Assembly (NCBI RefSeq): GCF_017104965.1
Contig: NZ_JAAGPR010000007.1
Location: forward strand, 124,001-188,000
DNA from: Paraburkholderia sp. Ac-20340
Lineage (GTDB): Bacteria > Pseudomonadota > Gammaproteobacteria > Burkholderiales > Burkholderiaceae
Length of the DNA stretch: 64,000 bases
Direction: 5' to 3'
The position numbers and the translations under genes are program-made. The notes below the pieces were generated by a model. It searched no databases. It was not told the DNA's origin and saw nothing but the letters and a program-made list of their open reading frames with translations. Shown in pieces: positions 25,389 to 34,058 of this stretch. Numbering within the stretch: the first letter of the stretch is position 1; the number at the start of each line of letters is the position of its first letter.

Positions 25389-25600
25389 GTCTGTCTCCAT
25401 TGCCTGTTATGTCTTTGTATGAAGGCGCAGTGTCTTGCGCCGCGCCATGGAGCTTGCCCTACTTCACGCGATCCATCCCTCGTAAATCGCGATACGTCAC
25501 ATCGCGAAACGCGTCAGCTCGCCTCGCGACGAGTCCTTACACTTTCGCCACGCGCCCCACTTTGCGCGAAATCAATACAAATGGAGACAGACATGCCCCC
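25381..25600. repeat. 20-bp perfect inverted repeat at two divergent gene starts
   Basis: ATGGAGACAGACATGCCCCC stands on the minus strand at 25400-25381 and on the plus strand at 25581-25600. It covers the SD (GGAGA), start codon and first codons of both the GH78-like and MFS genes. The sequences inward and outward do not match, so this is not a longer transposon end. Confidence 0.8.
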
Positions 25601-26759
25601 ACGCCGAGGATCGAATGGCGCGCTCGTAGTTGCCCACGTCGCGGGGATGATCGATCTGGTGGCCCTGCCGGTCTGGGTCAACACGCTCATCGAACGTTTT
25701 CACTTCGACGCCCAGCGCGCAGGCGCGCTGGCCACGGCCTATCTGGCCTGCGCGGTGCTCTGCTCCGTGTGCATCGCGCCGCTGTTTGCACGCCTGCCGG
25801 GACGCCTGGCATCCGCATTCGGCTTTGGCCTGGCCGCTTGCGGCTTCGGCTTTGCGGCGAGCGCCACCACCTTCGGCGCGATGATCGCCGCTCATGCGAT
25901 TGCGGGCGCGGGCGTTGGCTGCGGGCTGTCGGTGGCGCACGGCGCCATCGGCAAGACGGCCAATCCGCATCGTCTCTTTGCGATGGGCCATCTCGCGCTG
26001 GCCGTGTTCGGCGTGGCCTATTTCGCGGCCGTGCCGCAACTGGTGATCACGCATGGCGGCGCGGCGCTGTTCCTCGTGTTCGTCGCGCTTTCGCTGGTGG
26101 CCTTTCTCGCGCTGATCGTCGCGTGGCCGACCGGCCTCGCCCATGTCGATGCCACCCCGCGCCTCGCGGCCACACGCGGCGCGCGGCTGGAACGCGGCTG
26201 CTGGAGCGCGATCGCCGGCATCGTCTTCATGGCGATCAATCAGGCGATGGTGTTCAGCTTTGCGCAACGCATCGGCCTCGCACGCGGCTTCGGTGAAGCG
26301 CATGTGAACGCGATGCTGGTGGCGGTCGGTCTCGTGAACATGCTGCCGCCCGTACTGGCCGCACTGCTGCAGCGCCGCTTCGACGCCCGCAACGTGGCGT
26401 TGGCCGGTCCCATCGCCCAGGCCGTGCTCGCGCTCGTCATCGGCAATGCCACGACTTTCATGCCCTATGCGCTGGCCGCCAGCCTCTGGGTCTTCGCGAT
26501 GATCTTCACGCACACCTTCCTGTTCGGCCTGCTCGCGAAGCTCGACAGCTCCGGCCGTGCCGTCGCCTACACGCCGGCGATGCTGATGGCAGGCTCGGCC
26601 GTTGGCCCGGTGCTCGGCGGCGCGCTGATCGTGCGCTACGGCTTTGGCGCGCTCGGCATCGCGGCGGTGCTGATCGCCATCGTCAGCTTTACGTGCTTCG
26701 GCCGTCTGCGTGCGCTCGCCGCGTCGCAAACGGGTCTGCAGCTTCCTTCCGCACATTGA
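25593..26759 (+). CDS. MFS transporter, first gene of a four-gene catabolic unit
   Basis: A 388-aa, 12-helix major facilitator. The N-terminal half starts LVVAHVAGMIDLVALPVWV and shows repeated Gly/Ala-rich helices. The motif-A loop is degenerate (ARLPGRLAS), so it belongs to an atypical MFS branch. The ATG at 25593 is used because GGAGACAGAC precedes it; a longer frame exists but runs into the intergenic region. The amidohydrolase starts 50 bp downstream. It probably imports the substrate of the following hydrolases. Confidence 0.85.
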   Translation: MPPRRGSNGALVVAHVAGMIDLVALPVWVNTLIERFHFDAQRAGALATAYLACAVLCSVCIAPLFARLPGRLASAFGFGLAACGFGFAASATTFGAMIAAHAIAGAGVGCGLSVAHGAIGKTANPHRLFAMGHLALAVFGVAYFAAVPQLVITHGGAALFLVFVALSLVAFLALIVAWPTGLAHVDATPRLAATRGARLERGCWSAIAGIVFMAINQAMVFSFAQRIGLARGFGEAHVNAMLVAVGLVNMLPPVLAALLQRRFDARNVALAGPIAQAVLALVIGNATTFMPYALAASLWVFAMIFTHTFLFGLLAKLDSSGRAVAYTPAMLMAGSAVGPVLGGALIVRYGFGALGIAAVLIAIVSFTCFGRLRALAASQTGLQLPSAH

Positions 26760-26809
26760 ACTTCACGCTACGGCGATTTCGCTTCGGCAACCTATTTGAG
26801 GCACTAAAA

Positions 26810-28066
26810 ATGGCAGGCATCGTTTTCAACAACGTTCGCGTATTCGACGGCAGCGGCTCGGCGCCCTTCCCCTCGCAGGTGCGCGTCGAAGGCAACCGCA
26901 TCGCGGCGCTCGCCGCGCCCGGCGCAGCCTCGCTCGTGCAGCCCGGCGACGAAGTCTACGAAGGCGCAGGCGCGACGCTCATGCCCGGTCTGGTCGAAGC
27001 GCACGCGCATCTGTCCTGGCCCAGCTCGGTCGAAAAGTTCGTGCCCGGCATGGCGCTGCCGCCCGAGGAACTCGTGCTGACGACCGCCCGCAACGCGCGC
27101 ATTCTGCTCGACCACGGCTTCACCAGCGCCTACTCGGCAGGCTCGTTGAGCAAGCGTGTCGAAGTCGCGCTGCGCGAACAGATCGAAAGCGGCGGCATGC
27201 CCGGCCCGCGTCTGGTCGCATCGTCGATCGAGCGCACGCCGCCCGTGGCCGCCGACGAACAGGCGCTGAACCCCGGTGAAGTCGATCCGCACGGCGTCGG
27301 CCCCGATGCGATTCGCGCCTTCGTGCGCTCGTGCGCCGACATGGGCGCGCGCTCGGTCAAGTTCCTGCTCTCGGGCGAAGACGCGCTGCAACCGGGCGCC
27401 TCGCAGCAACTGCTCTATTCCGAGGAAGAAGCGCGCGCGGCAGGCGAACAGGCCGCCGAATCGAACGTCTGGCTCGCCGCTCACGCGCAGGCCGCCGATG
27501 CCGTGAAAATGGCGCTGCGCAATGGGTTCCGCGTGCTCTACCACTGCACTTACGCCGACGCCGAAGCGCTCGACATGCTTGAAGCGGCGCGCGAGCGCAT
27601 CTTCGTCGCGCCCGCCATCGGCATCATTCAGGCCACGCTCGACGCCGTGCCGCCGCCGCATTTCGACATGAAGCACATGAAGGAAAGCGCCGCCGAAGTG
27701 CGCGAACTGCAGCAACGCCTGATTCCCGAACTGGTGCGCCGCGGCGTGCGGGTGCTGCCCGGCGGCGACTACGGTTTCCCGTTCAACCCGAACGGCCGCA
27801 ACGCGCGCGATCTGCAACTGTTCGTCGAACTGTTCGGCTATACGCCCGCGCAGGCGCTGCATGCGGCCACCGCACTGGGCGGCGAATTGATGGGCCTGGC
27901 CGGCGAACTCGGCCGTATCGAGCCGGGTTATCTCGCCGATCTGCTGCTCGTCGATGGCGATCCGAGCGTCGATGTGGCGATCCTCCAGGATAAGCAGCGC
28001 CTCACCGCGATCATGAAGGACGGCCGCTTCCACAAGACGCCGCACGCGCTGCGCGCCGCCCGGTAA
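26810..28066 (+). CDS. Amidohydrolase family protein (imidazolonepropionase-like)
   Basis: A 418-aa metal-dependent hydrolase. HxH appears in LVEAHAHLSW. A candidate metal-bridging Lys lies in RSVKFLLSGED, His residues in WLAAHAQAADAV and VLYHCTYAD, and the Asp in LPGGDYGFPF. This order is that of the prolidase/imidazolonepropionase-like subgroup, which hydrolyses cyclic amides, esters or lactones. SD GAGG precedes the ATG at 26810. It sits between a permease and an esterase, so it likely opens or trims the same imported compound; the substrate is not known. Confidence 0.85.
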   Translation: MAGIVFNNVRVFDGSGSAPFPSQVRVEGNRIAALAAPGAASLVQPGDEVYEGAGATLMPGLVEAHAHLSWPSSVEKFVPGMALPPEELVLTTARNARILLDHGFTSAYSAGSLSKRVEVALREQIESGGMPGPRLVASSIERTPPVAADEQALNPGEVDPHGVGPDAIRAFVRSCADMGARSVKFLLSGEDALQPGASQQLLYSEEEARAAGEQAAESNVWLAAHAQAADAVKMALRNGFRVLYHCTYADAEALDMLEAARERIFVAPAIGIIQATLDAVPPPHFDMKHMKESAAEVRELQQRLIPELVRRGVRVLPGGDYGFPFNPNGRNARDLQLFVELFGYTPAQALHAATALGGELMGLAGELGRIEPGYLADLLLVDGDPSVDVAILQDKQRLTAIMKDGRFHKTPHALRAAR

Positions 28067-28091
28067 ACCCCGCCAACACCGACACACGACG

Positions 28092-29006
28092 ATGAGCCAG
28101 AACGATCTCCCCACCGCGCAGCAACTCGCCGAACTGATCCGCACGACCGGCGCGGTGATCGACCCGCCGCTGGTCAAAGGCTGGTACGCGCCGTTTCGCG
28201 AAACCCAGTCGCGCGAAGGCGCGGAACTGCGCGCCGATATCGCTTACGGCGACGACGAACGGCAAAAGCTCGACGTCTATCTGCCTACCGCCGAAGCCAC
28301 CGGCGACAACGCGAAGGGCCGCCCGCTGCTGCTCTTCGTGCACGGCGGCGGCTTCGTGCGCGGCGACCGCCGCGAGCGCGCCAACGTGGGCCTGCGCTTC
28401 GCGCGCGCGGGCTTCGTGACCGTGCTGCCGAGCTATCGCCTCGGGCCTAAAGACCACTGGCCCGCGGGCGCGCAGGACATCGCCGCTGCATGGGCCTGGG
28501 CTTACGCCAATGCCGCATCGCTGGGCGCGGACCCGGAGCGCATCTACGTCGCCGGCGAATCGGCGGGCGCGGCGCACGTGGCCGCCGCCACGCTGATCCA
28601 GCGCCTGCGCCCGGCCAACGTGCCCGCGCCGCGCGCCGCCGTGCTGATCTCCGGCGTCTATAACGTGCATCTGGAAAAGCTCGCGCGCCGCCAGTTCGGC
28701 GTGCCGAGCCCCGACCCGCGCAACGAAGCCTATTTCGGCAGCGATTTCGCGAGTTATCCGTCGATGTCCACGGTCGAACTGGTCGACAGCGCGCCGTTCC
28801 CGCTGCTGATCACCTGGGCCGAACTCGATCCGCCGCAGATGCAGATCCAGGCCGGCGAACTGTTCGCGCGCCTGACCACGCAGCATGGTTTCGATCCCGA
28901 TATCGCCGTGATTGCGAATCACAACCATCTTTCCCAGCTCGAAGCGATCAACACCGTCGACGACACACTGGCGCTCAAACTACTTGATTTCATGCAGCGC
29001 CGCTAA
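28092..29006 (+). CDS. Alpha/beta-hydrolase, HSL-type esterase
   Basis: The 304-aa esterase shows the oxyanion-hole motif HGGGF (LLLFVHGGGFVRGDR), the nucleophile elbow GESAG (YVAGESAGAAH), an Asp in AELDPPQ and a His in NHNHLSQ as likely triad partners. It resembles bacterial hormone-sensitive-lipase-like and kynurenine-formamidase-like carboxylesterases acting on small esters. It starts 25 bp after the amidohydrolase, so it is the third gene of the operon. No signal peptide: it acts in the cytoplasm. Confidence 0.87.
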   Translation: MSQNDLPTAQQLAELIRTTGAVIDPPLVKGWYAPFRETQSREGAELRADIAYGDDERQKLDVYLPTAEATGDNAKGRPLLLFVHGGGFVRGDRRERANVGLRFARAGFVTVLPSYRLGPKDHWPAGAQDIAAAWAWAYANAASLGADPERIYVAGESAGAAHVAAATLIQRLRPANVPAPRAAVLISGVYNVHLEKLARRQFGVPSPDPRNEAYFGSDFASYPSMSTVELVDSAPFPLLITWAELDPPQMQIQAGELFARLTTQHGFDPDIAVIANHNHLSQLEAINTVDDTLALKLLDFMQRR

Positions 29007-29051
29007 AAAAACCCACAACCATAAAAACAATAACTCCAGGAGACACCGGCC

Positions 29052-29948
29052 TTGAAAACCCTCACTTCTTTCGCATTCCGAACCATTGCAGTATCCGCCT
29101 GCCTCGCTGGCGCAGCACACGCCACCGAAGGCGGCGGCACCGTAGTGCCGATTGGCGTGCAGACCATCGCCTCGGGCGTCTTGCAGGACCCGGGCGATTA
29201 TCTGCTCAACTACAACACCTGGGTCTACGCCAACAGCTTCCCCAATAACGAAGGCAAGAACTCGCTGCCCGACGGCAATCTGCGCGTGCAGGCGCATTCG
29301 CTGCGCTATCTGCACGTGTTCGAAAACTTCAAGATCGCGGGCGGCGATACGGCGTTCGAAGTCGCCTCGGCCTATGTGGATTCGAACCTGAGTTCGCTCT
29401 ACGCGAACGGCCATAGCAGCGGGATCGGCGATACGTCGCTCGGGCCGTCGATCGGCTGGCATAGCCCGACCTTTCACCAGATGGTCTCGCTGCTCGCCGT
29501 GCTGCCCACGGGCTCGTACGAAGCCACGCGCGCGGTCAACGTGGGCCGCAATTACTACGCGCTGCAGGCGGATTACGCGGCAAGCTGGTTCTTCGCGCGC
29601 GGCTGGGAATTGAGCGGCATGTTCAAGGTGATCTTCAACGCGAAGAATCACTCGGACGGCTATAAATCCGGTATCGAAACCGATCTCGACTACGCGCTCA
29701 ACTATCACCTGCCGTATGGCTTTTTCGCGGGCGTCGGCGGCTACTGGCACAACCAGCTCACCAACGACACGCTCAACGGCAACGTGGTGGACGAAGACGG
29801 CTATCGCGTGCGCGATGTCGCCGTCGGTCCGCAGGTGGGCTGGGGCACGCAGAAGTACGGCGGCTATCTGGCGTGGCAGCATCAGGTCTACGCACGCAAT
29901 ACGGCCAAGGGCGATCTGCTCTGGCTCAACCTCTTCGTGAAGTTCTAA
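29052..29948 (+). CDS. Outer-membrane channel, SphA / phenol MetA-pathway family
   Basis: A 298-aa protein with a clear Sec signal peptide (hydrophobic run ending AGAAHA, cleavage before TEGGG). It is otherwise made of alternating amphipathic beta-strands with a C-terminal Phe (LLWLNLFVKF), the usual outer-membrane-barrel signature. It matches the 'MetA-pathway of phenol degradation / SphA' family that admits aromatic or hydrophobic substrates. It starts with TTG at 29052, identified by AGGAGACACC just upstream. Last gene of the 25593 operon; a GC hairpin at 29962-29988 follows. Confidence 0.8.
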   Translation: MKTLTSFAFRTIAVSACLAGAAHATEGGGTVVPIGVQTIASGVLQDPGDYLLNYNTWVYANSFPNNEGKNSLPDGNLRVQAHSLRYLHVFENFKIAGGDTAFEVASAYVDSNLSSLYANGHSSGIGDTSLGPSIGWHSPTFHQMVSLLAVLPTGSYEATRAVNVGRNYYALQADYAASWFFARGWELSGMFKVIFNAKNHSDGYKSGIETDLDYALNYHLPYGFFAGVGGYWHNQLTNDTLNGNVVDEDGYRVRDVAVGPQVGWGTQKYGGYLAWQHQVYARNTAKGDLLWLNLFVKF

Positions 29949-29969
29949 ATGGCGGATGCCGCGCCGCGC

Positions 29970-30881
29970 TCAAGCCGCGAGCGCGGCGGCGGCTTCGACG
30001 ATGCGCTCGCGCAGCCAGCGATGGCACGGGTCTTTCTCGCGATACTCGTGCCATTGCAGAAACTCCCGCACCGTGGGAATCGCCAGCGGCGGCTCGACCA
30101 GCCGCAGCGGCATGGTGCGCGCCAGTTCATTGGCGAACCGCCGGTGCATCGTCGCGATCATCTGACTGCCGATCAAGGTCGGCGCAATCGAGCTGAAATC
30201 CGATGTCGTCACGCGCACGCGGCGGCGTATGCCTTGCGCCTCCATATAGCGGCTGTCGTAAGTCGGCGCGCGCGGCCAGCCCAGCAAGGCGGCGATATGA
30301 TCGAGACGCTCGAATTCCTCCATGCTCAGGCGCTCGCCCACCTGCGTATTGCCCTCCCACACCACGCACGTATAGCTATCGTCGAACAAGGGACGATGCG
30401 GATGATCGTTCGCGATGAAAGGCTCGGGAATGATCAGCAGATCGTATTCGCCGCGCCGCAGCTTTTCCGCCGAATCCTCCACTTGCGGCATGAATTCCAG
30501 CGTGATGTGCGGCGCGACCGCTTCGATGGCGGGAATCACGCGGCGCATCAGCACGTTGATCACATAGTCCGAGGTGGCGATCTTGAAGTGACGGCGCGCC
30601 TGCGCGGGCTCGAAAGCCGGGTCGATGGCAACGATCGTCTGCACTTGCAGCAGCAGATCGCGCACCGGCTGCACCAGTTCCTGCGCGAGCGGCGTGAGTT
30701 CGAGGTTGCGGCCGACCGGCACGAGCAGTTCGTCGTCGAAATATTCCCTGAGCTTGGCGAGCATGCCGCTGATCGCCGACTGGCTCAGGTTCAGGCGCTC
30801 CGCCGCGCGCGTGATACGGCGCTCGTCGAGTAACGCATCGAGCGTGACGAGCAGATTCAGGTCCAGTCTGTTGAAGCGCAT
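29970..30881 (-). CDS. NodD-like LysR-family regulator
   Basis: A 303-aa protein starting MRFNRLDLNLLVTLDALLDERRITRAAERLNLSQ, the N-terminus style of NodD-type LysR regulators; the second ATG (30881) is chosen on this match. Winged HTH at about 6-65, effector domain about 92-295 with the NodD-like FKIATSDYV strand. NodD proteins respond to plant flavonoids and related aromatics. It is convergent with the SphA-like gene and adjacent to the GH78/esterase cluster, so it may sense a plant compound handled there (inference). It is separated from the aromatic operon upstream by a terminator. Confidence 0.88.
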   Translation of the reverse strand: MRFNRLDLNLLVTLDALLDERRITRAAERLNLSQSAISGMLAKLREYFDDELLVPVGRNLELTPLAQELVQPVRDLLLQVQTIVAIDPAFEPAQARRHFKIATSDYVINVLMRRVIPAIEAVAPHITLEFMPQVEDSAEKLRRGEYDLLIIPEPFIANDHPHRPLFDDSYTCVVWEGNTQVGERLSMEEFERLDHIAALLGWPRAPTYDSRYMEAQGIRRRVRVTTSDFSSIAPTLIGSQMIATMHRRFANELARTMPLRLVEPPLAIPTVREFLQWHEYREKDPCHRWLRERIVEAAAALAA

Positions 30882-30896
30882 CGCGCGCGTCTCCAT

Positions 30897-30922
30897 GCAA
30901 AAGGCCGCCTCGCCGGGCGGCC
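30897..30922 (-). terminator. Intrinsic terminator at end of the aromatic operon
   Basis: On the minus strand a GGCCGCC stem pairs with GGCGGCC (30903-30909 with 30916-30922) around 6 bases and is followed by TTTTGC. It lies 45 bp after the stop of the AAHS permease and just before the NodD-like gene. Confidence 0.65.
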
Positions 30923-30966
30923 CTGTCGTGTTTCAAAGGCTCATGCGCATTGGCGCATCGCGACGC

Positions 30967-32403
30967 TTATCCGGCCACGCCGGGGTCGTGGCTTACATTG
31001 CCTTGCCCGGTATCGGCTTTAGGGTCGATCCGATCGGTGTGGGGTACGTCGGCGGGCAAGGCGGCAATTTCGGTGCGGCCCAGCGCGATCACGCCAGCGG
31101 CCACGACCAGCGCGCCGGTAAAGAGCGCGAAGGTCCACATCGGATCGGGGTTGATCGACGCGACGACGCCCACGATAACAGGCCCGAGTATCCCGCCTAT
31201 CCGGTTCAACCCCACCGCCATGCCCATGCCGGTGCCGCGAATCTCGGTGCGATAACACATCGCCTGGTAATTGTTCATGACAGCCTGCGCGCCGAACACG
31301 AAGAAACCCGCGCCCGCCACCAGCACCATCGCGAACGGTTTGCCCAGCGCGACGGACAGCACCGCCATGAACAGGCCCGCGCCCAGATAGCCGACGATCA
31401 TCGCGCGGATACGGCTCTGCAGGCGATCCGCGAGCCAGCCCATCGAAATCCCGCCGAACACCGACGCGACCATCACCAGCGTGCCATAACCAAACGCCGA
31501 CGACACCCCGCCGCCGCTCGCCACCACCAGCGAAGGCAGCCAACCGGTCAGACCGTGAATGCAAAAGAGACTGAGCGCGCCCGCGATCCAGTGTACGAGC
31601 GTGTTATGGCGATACTCGCGCGAAAGCAGATCGGCGACGGAACCGGTGCGCGAAGCGGCCCGCATCGACTGGATGGTGGCGTCGCGATAGACCTCGGCGC
31701 GTTCGGGCCGCGCGGCGGCGAGCAGCTTGCGCACGTCGTCCGTGCGGCCGCGCAAGGCAAGGAATTGCGCCGATTCGGGCAACCAGCGCATCGCCGCTAA
31801 CGCCACGAACGCGGACAGCACGCCCACGAAATAGAGCGATTGCCAGCCGAGCCGCGACGTGAGCGTGAGCCCAGCGATGCCCGCGAAAATGCCGCCCGCC
31901 GAGAAGCCGAATTGAAACACCCAGGTCGCAAAGGTATTGGCATTGCGGCGCGGCGCCCATTCGTTGATGCAGGTGAGCGCAAGCGGCGTGACCATGCCCA
32001 GCGCCGTGCCCAGCACCAGACGCGCGAGCGCAAATTCCACCGCGGAATGCACCACGGTTGCCAGCAGCGCGCTTGCCGCCGTGAGCGTCCAGAGCGCGCC
32101 GAGCATGACCTTGCGCCGGCCGATGCGGTCCGCGATCAGCCCTTGCAAAACCGAGCCAATCGATAAACCGACGATCCCGCTCGACAGCATCATGCCGATC
32201 ATCGCGGGCGACGGCTGCCACGCGTGGCGCACGAGCGGGATCACATAGGCAGCGTTGAAAAGATCGTAACCGTCGAAAAACATGATGAACGCGACGAGTA
32301 CGGCAAAGCGCAGATGGAAGCCGCCGATGCGCGCGTGCGCCAGCTCCTCCCTGACATTGATCGATGTTGCCAAGGTTGTCTCCGTGTTGTTGGTTGCCGG
32401 CAC
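30967..32403 (-). CDS. MFS aromatic acid:H+ symporter (AAHS, PcaK/BenK-like)
   Basis: A 478-aa, 12-helix permease. TM1 contains FFDGYDLFNAAYVIPLV, the D-G-Y-D motif of the AAHS family, and motif A reads GLIADRIGRRKVML. AAHS proteins import benzoate-, hydroxybenzoate- or phenylpropanoid-type acids. It starts with GTG at 32403 (AGAGGCG upstream), 72 bp after the hydroxylase, and is the last gene of the operon. Confidence 0.88.
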   Translation of the reverse strand: MPATNNTETTLATSINVREELAHARIGGFHLRFAVLVAFIMFFDGYDLFNAAYVIPLVRHAWQPSPAMIGMMLSSGIVGLSIGSVLQGLIADRIGRRKVMLGALWTLTAASALLATVVHSAVEFALARLVLGTALGMVTPLALTCINEWAPRRNANTFATWVFQFGFSAGGIFAGIAGLTLTSRLGWQSLYFVGVLSAFVALAAMRWLPESAQFLALRGRTDDVRKLLAAARPERAEVYRDATIQSMRAASRTGSVADLLSREYRHNTLVHWIAGALSLFCIHGLTGWLPSLVVASGGGVSSAFGYGTLVMVASVFGGISMGWLADRLQSRIRAMIVGYLGAGLFMAVLSVALGKPFAMVLVAGAGFFVFGAQAVMNNYQAMCYRTEIRGTGMGMAVGLNRIGGILGPVIVGVVASINPDPMWTFALFTGALVVAAGVIALGRTEIAALPADVPHTDRIDPKADTGQGNVSHDPGVAG

Positions 32404-32475
32404 CGCCTCTTCTGGGCAGTTAACCGGTCAGCGTTTGCGGGACGCCGGCAATCGGCGCCCCGCTACGCCGGTACT

Positions 32476-34056
32476 TCAGCCGTGCAGCGCTTCATCCAGT
32501 TGCGCGAGCGCCGCCGCCAGCGCGCCAGCATCGGCCGCCACGCCGTAGACGTAGTGGTCCGGACGCACAATCGCCGCGCAGCACTCGTTACGCTTGAACC
32601 ACGCCGCCAGCACGCCGTCGATTTCGACGATGCGATGGGTATCGGGCAGCACCGCTGCGTGATGCGCATCGCCATCGGGCGCAAGCTCGATGATCTGCGC
32701 GCCAATGCGTTTCGCGGCCAGTTGCACGGCTTCGCTGGCAGGCTCCGCGCCCAGCGTCACCACACGCCAGTTGCCGCCCGCGACGAGGTCGAGCAAGGCG
32801 GCATCGTCGGCATGCTGCACGAAAGGTTGCGGGAACAACGTTCCGTTCGCCGCGTGCTGCGTGCTGACGAGCAGACCCGCTTCGAGCTTCGGCACGATGT
32901 CCTGACGCGCGATCGTCTTCACTTCGCCGCCCGCTTCGCGCAGCAGACGCGCATCGCGTTCGCGCGCCGCCGCCACATCGCGCTCACAGATCAGCTTGCC
33001 GATCTCCTTGATGCGCGTGGTCAGGCGCCGCACGTGCAGGCCGCGCTCTTCGCCGTAGCTGTCGAGCAGCGCCGGTTGCGCTTCGCCCTGCATCACGGCG
33101 TCGAGCTTCCAGACGAGATTCACCACGTCGCGGATGCCCTGGCACATGCCCTGGCCGATAAACGGCGGCTGCTGATGCGCCGCATCGCCGGCGATAAAGA
33201 CGCGCCCGCGCCGCCATTCCTGCGCGACCAGCGCGTGAAAGCGATAGCTGGCAGCGCGCCACAATTCGCCGTCTTCACGCGTGAGCCAGCGCGAGAGCAG
33301 CTTCCACACCTGCGCTTCGCTTTGCATGTCGCGCGGGTCTTCGCCCGGCATCAGCATGATTTCCCAGCGGCGATGACCGCCCGGACCGACGATATACGTG
33401 CACGGCCGCGACGGCTCGCAATACTGGATCGCCGTCTTCGGCAGCTTCGCAATGCCGCTCTCGTTCACGCGCACATCCACCACCAGCCACGGCTCGTCGA
33501 ACACGAGGTCTTCGTAGGCGATGCCCAGTTGCGTGCGCACCGTGCTCGACGCGCCATCGCAACCGATCAGGTAATCGCAGGTCACCGTGCGCGTGTTGCC
33601 CGCATCGTCCTTCAGTTGCACGCTCACGCCTTGCGCGCTTTCCTCGAAGCTTACGAGTTCCGTGCCCAGCGCCACTTCGACCGATTCATACGCGCACGCA
33701 TGCTCGCGCAGCGCGGCTTCCACCGGCGGCTGGGTGAACACCATCGTCGGCATGTAACCGAGCGGCCAGGGTTTGGCCACCGTGTCGATACGCTTGATCA
33801 GCTGGCCGTCGACGCCGTAAAACTCCGAAGGCGGAAACACGGCCACGTGTTCGGCAATGCGCTCGACCACGCCCAGGCCCTGAAAAACCCGCATGATTTC
33901 GTGATCGACGGCAATCGCGCGCGGCTTGTCGTAGACCTCGCGCGCGCGGTCGACGCACAGCACCTTGCGCCCGCGCTGGCCGAGCAGGCCCGCCGCCACC
34001 GCGCCGGACGGCCCGAAGCCGGCCACCAGCACTTCGTAATGATTGTTCGCCGCCAT
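32476..34056 (-). CDS. FAD-dependent aromatic hydroxylase, MhpA-like
   Basis: The 526-aa class-A flavin monooxygenase shows the three FAD/NAD(P)H motifs in order: GxGxxG (GFGPSGAVAAGLLG, about 12), DG (LIGCDGASSTVR, about 172) and GD (VFIAGDAAHQQPPFIGQGM, about 295). The C-terminal thioredoxin-like domain (about 400-526) and overall match are those of 3-(3-hydroxyphenyl)propionate hydroxylase MhpA and resorcinol/orcinol hydroxylases. It adds an ortho hydroxyl to a phenolic acid, producing a catechol for the dioxygenase of this operon. The start at 34056 lies 2 bp after the preceding stop (TAA-CG-ATG). Confidence 0.9.
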   Translation of the reverse strand: MAANNHYEVLVAGFGPSGAVAAGLLGQRGRKVLCVDRAREVYDKPRAIAVDHEIMRVFQGLGVVERIAEHVAVFPPSEFYGVDGQLIKRIDTVAKPWPLGYMPTMVFTQPPVEAALREHACAYESVEVALGTELVSFEESAQGVSVQLKDDAGNTRTVTCDYLIGCDGASSTVRTQLGIAYEDLVFDEPWLVVDVRVNESGIAKLPKTAIQYCEPSRPCTYIVGPGGHRRWEIMLMPGEDPRDMQSEAQVWKLLSRWLTREDGELWRAASYRFHALVAQEWRRGRVFIAGDAAHQQPPFIGQGMCQGIRDVVNLVWKLDAVMQGEAQPALLDSYGEERGLHVRRLTTRIKEIGKLICERDVAAARERDARLLREAGGEVKTIARQDIVPKLEAGLLVSTQHAANGTLFPQPFVQHADDAALLDLVAGGNWRVVTLGAEPASEAVQLAAKRIGAQIIELAPDGDAHHAAVLPDTHRIVEIDGVLAAWFKRNECCAAIVRPDHYVYGVAADAGALAAALAQLDEALHG

Positions 34057-34058
34057 CG

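Noticed and set aside
25381..25600. The 20-bp inverted repeat as terminal repeats of an insertion element
   Set aside because: The enclosed 180 bp codes for nothing, no target duplication is seen, and the repeat covers functional start regions of both flanking genes.
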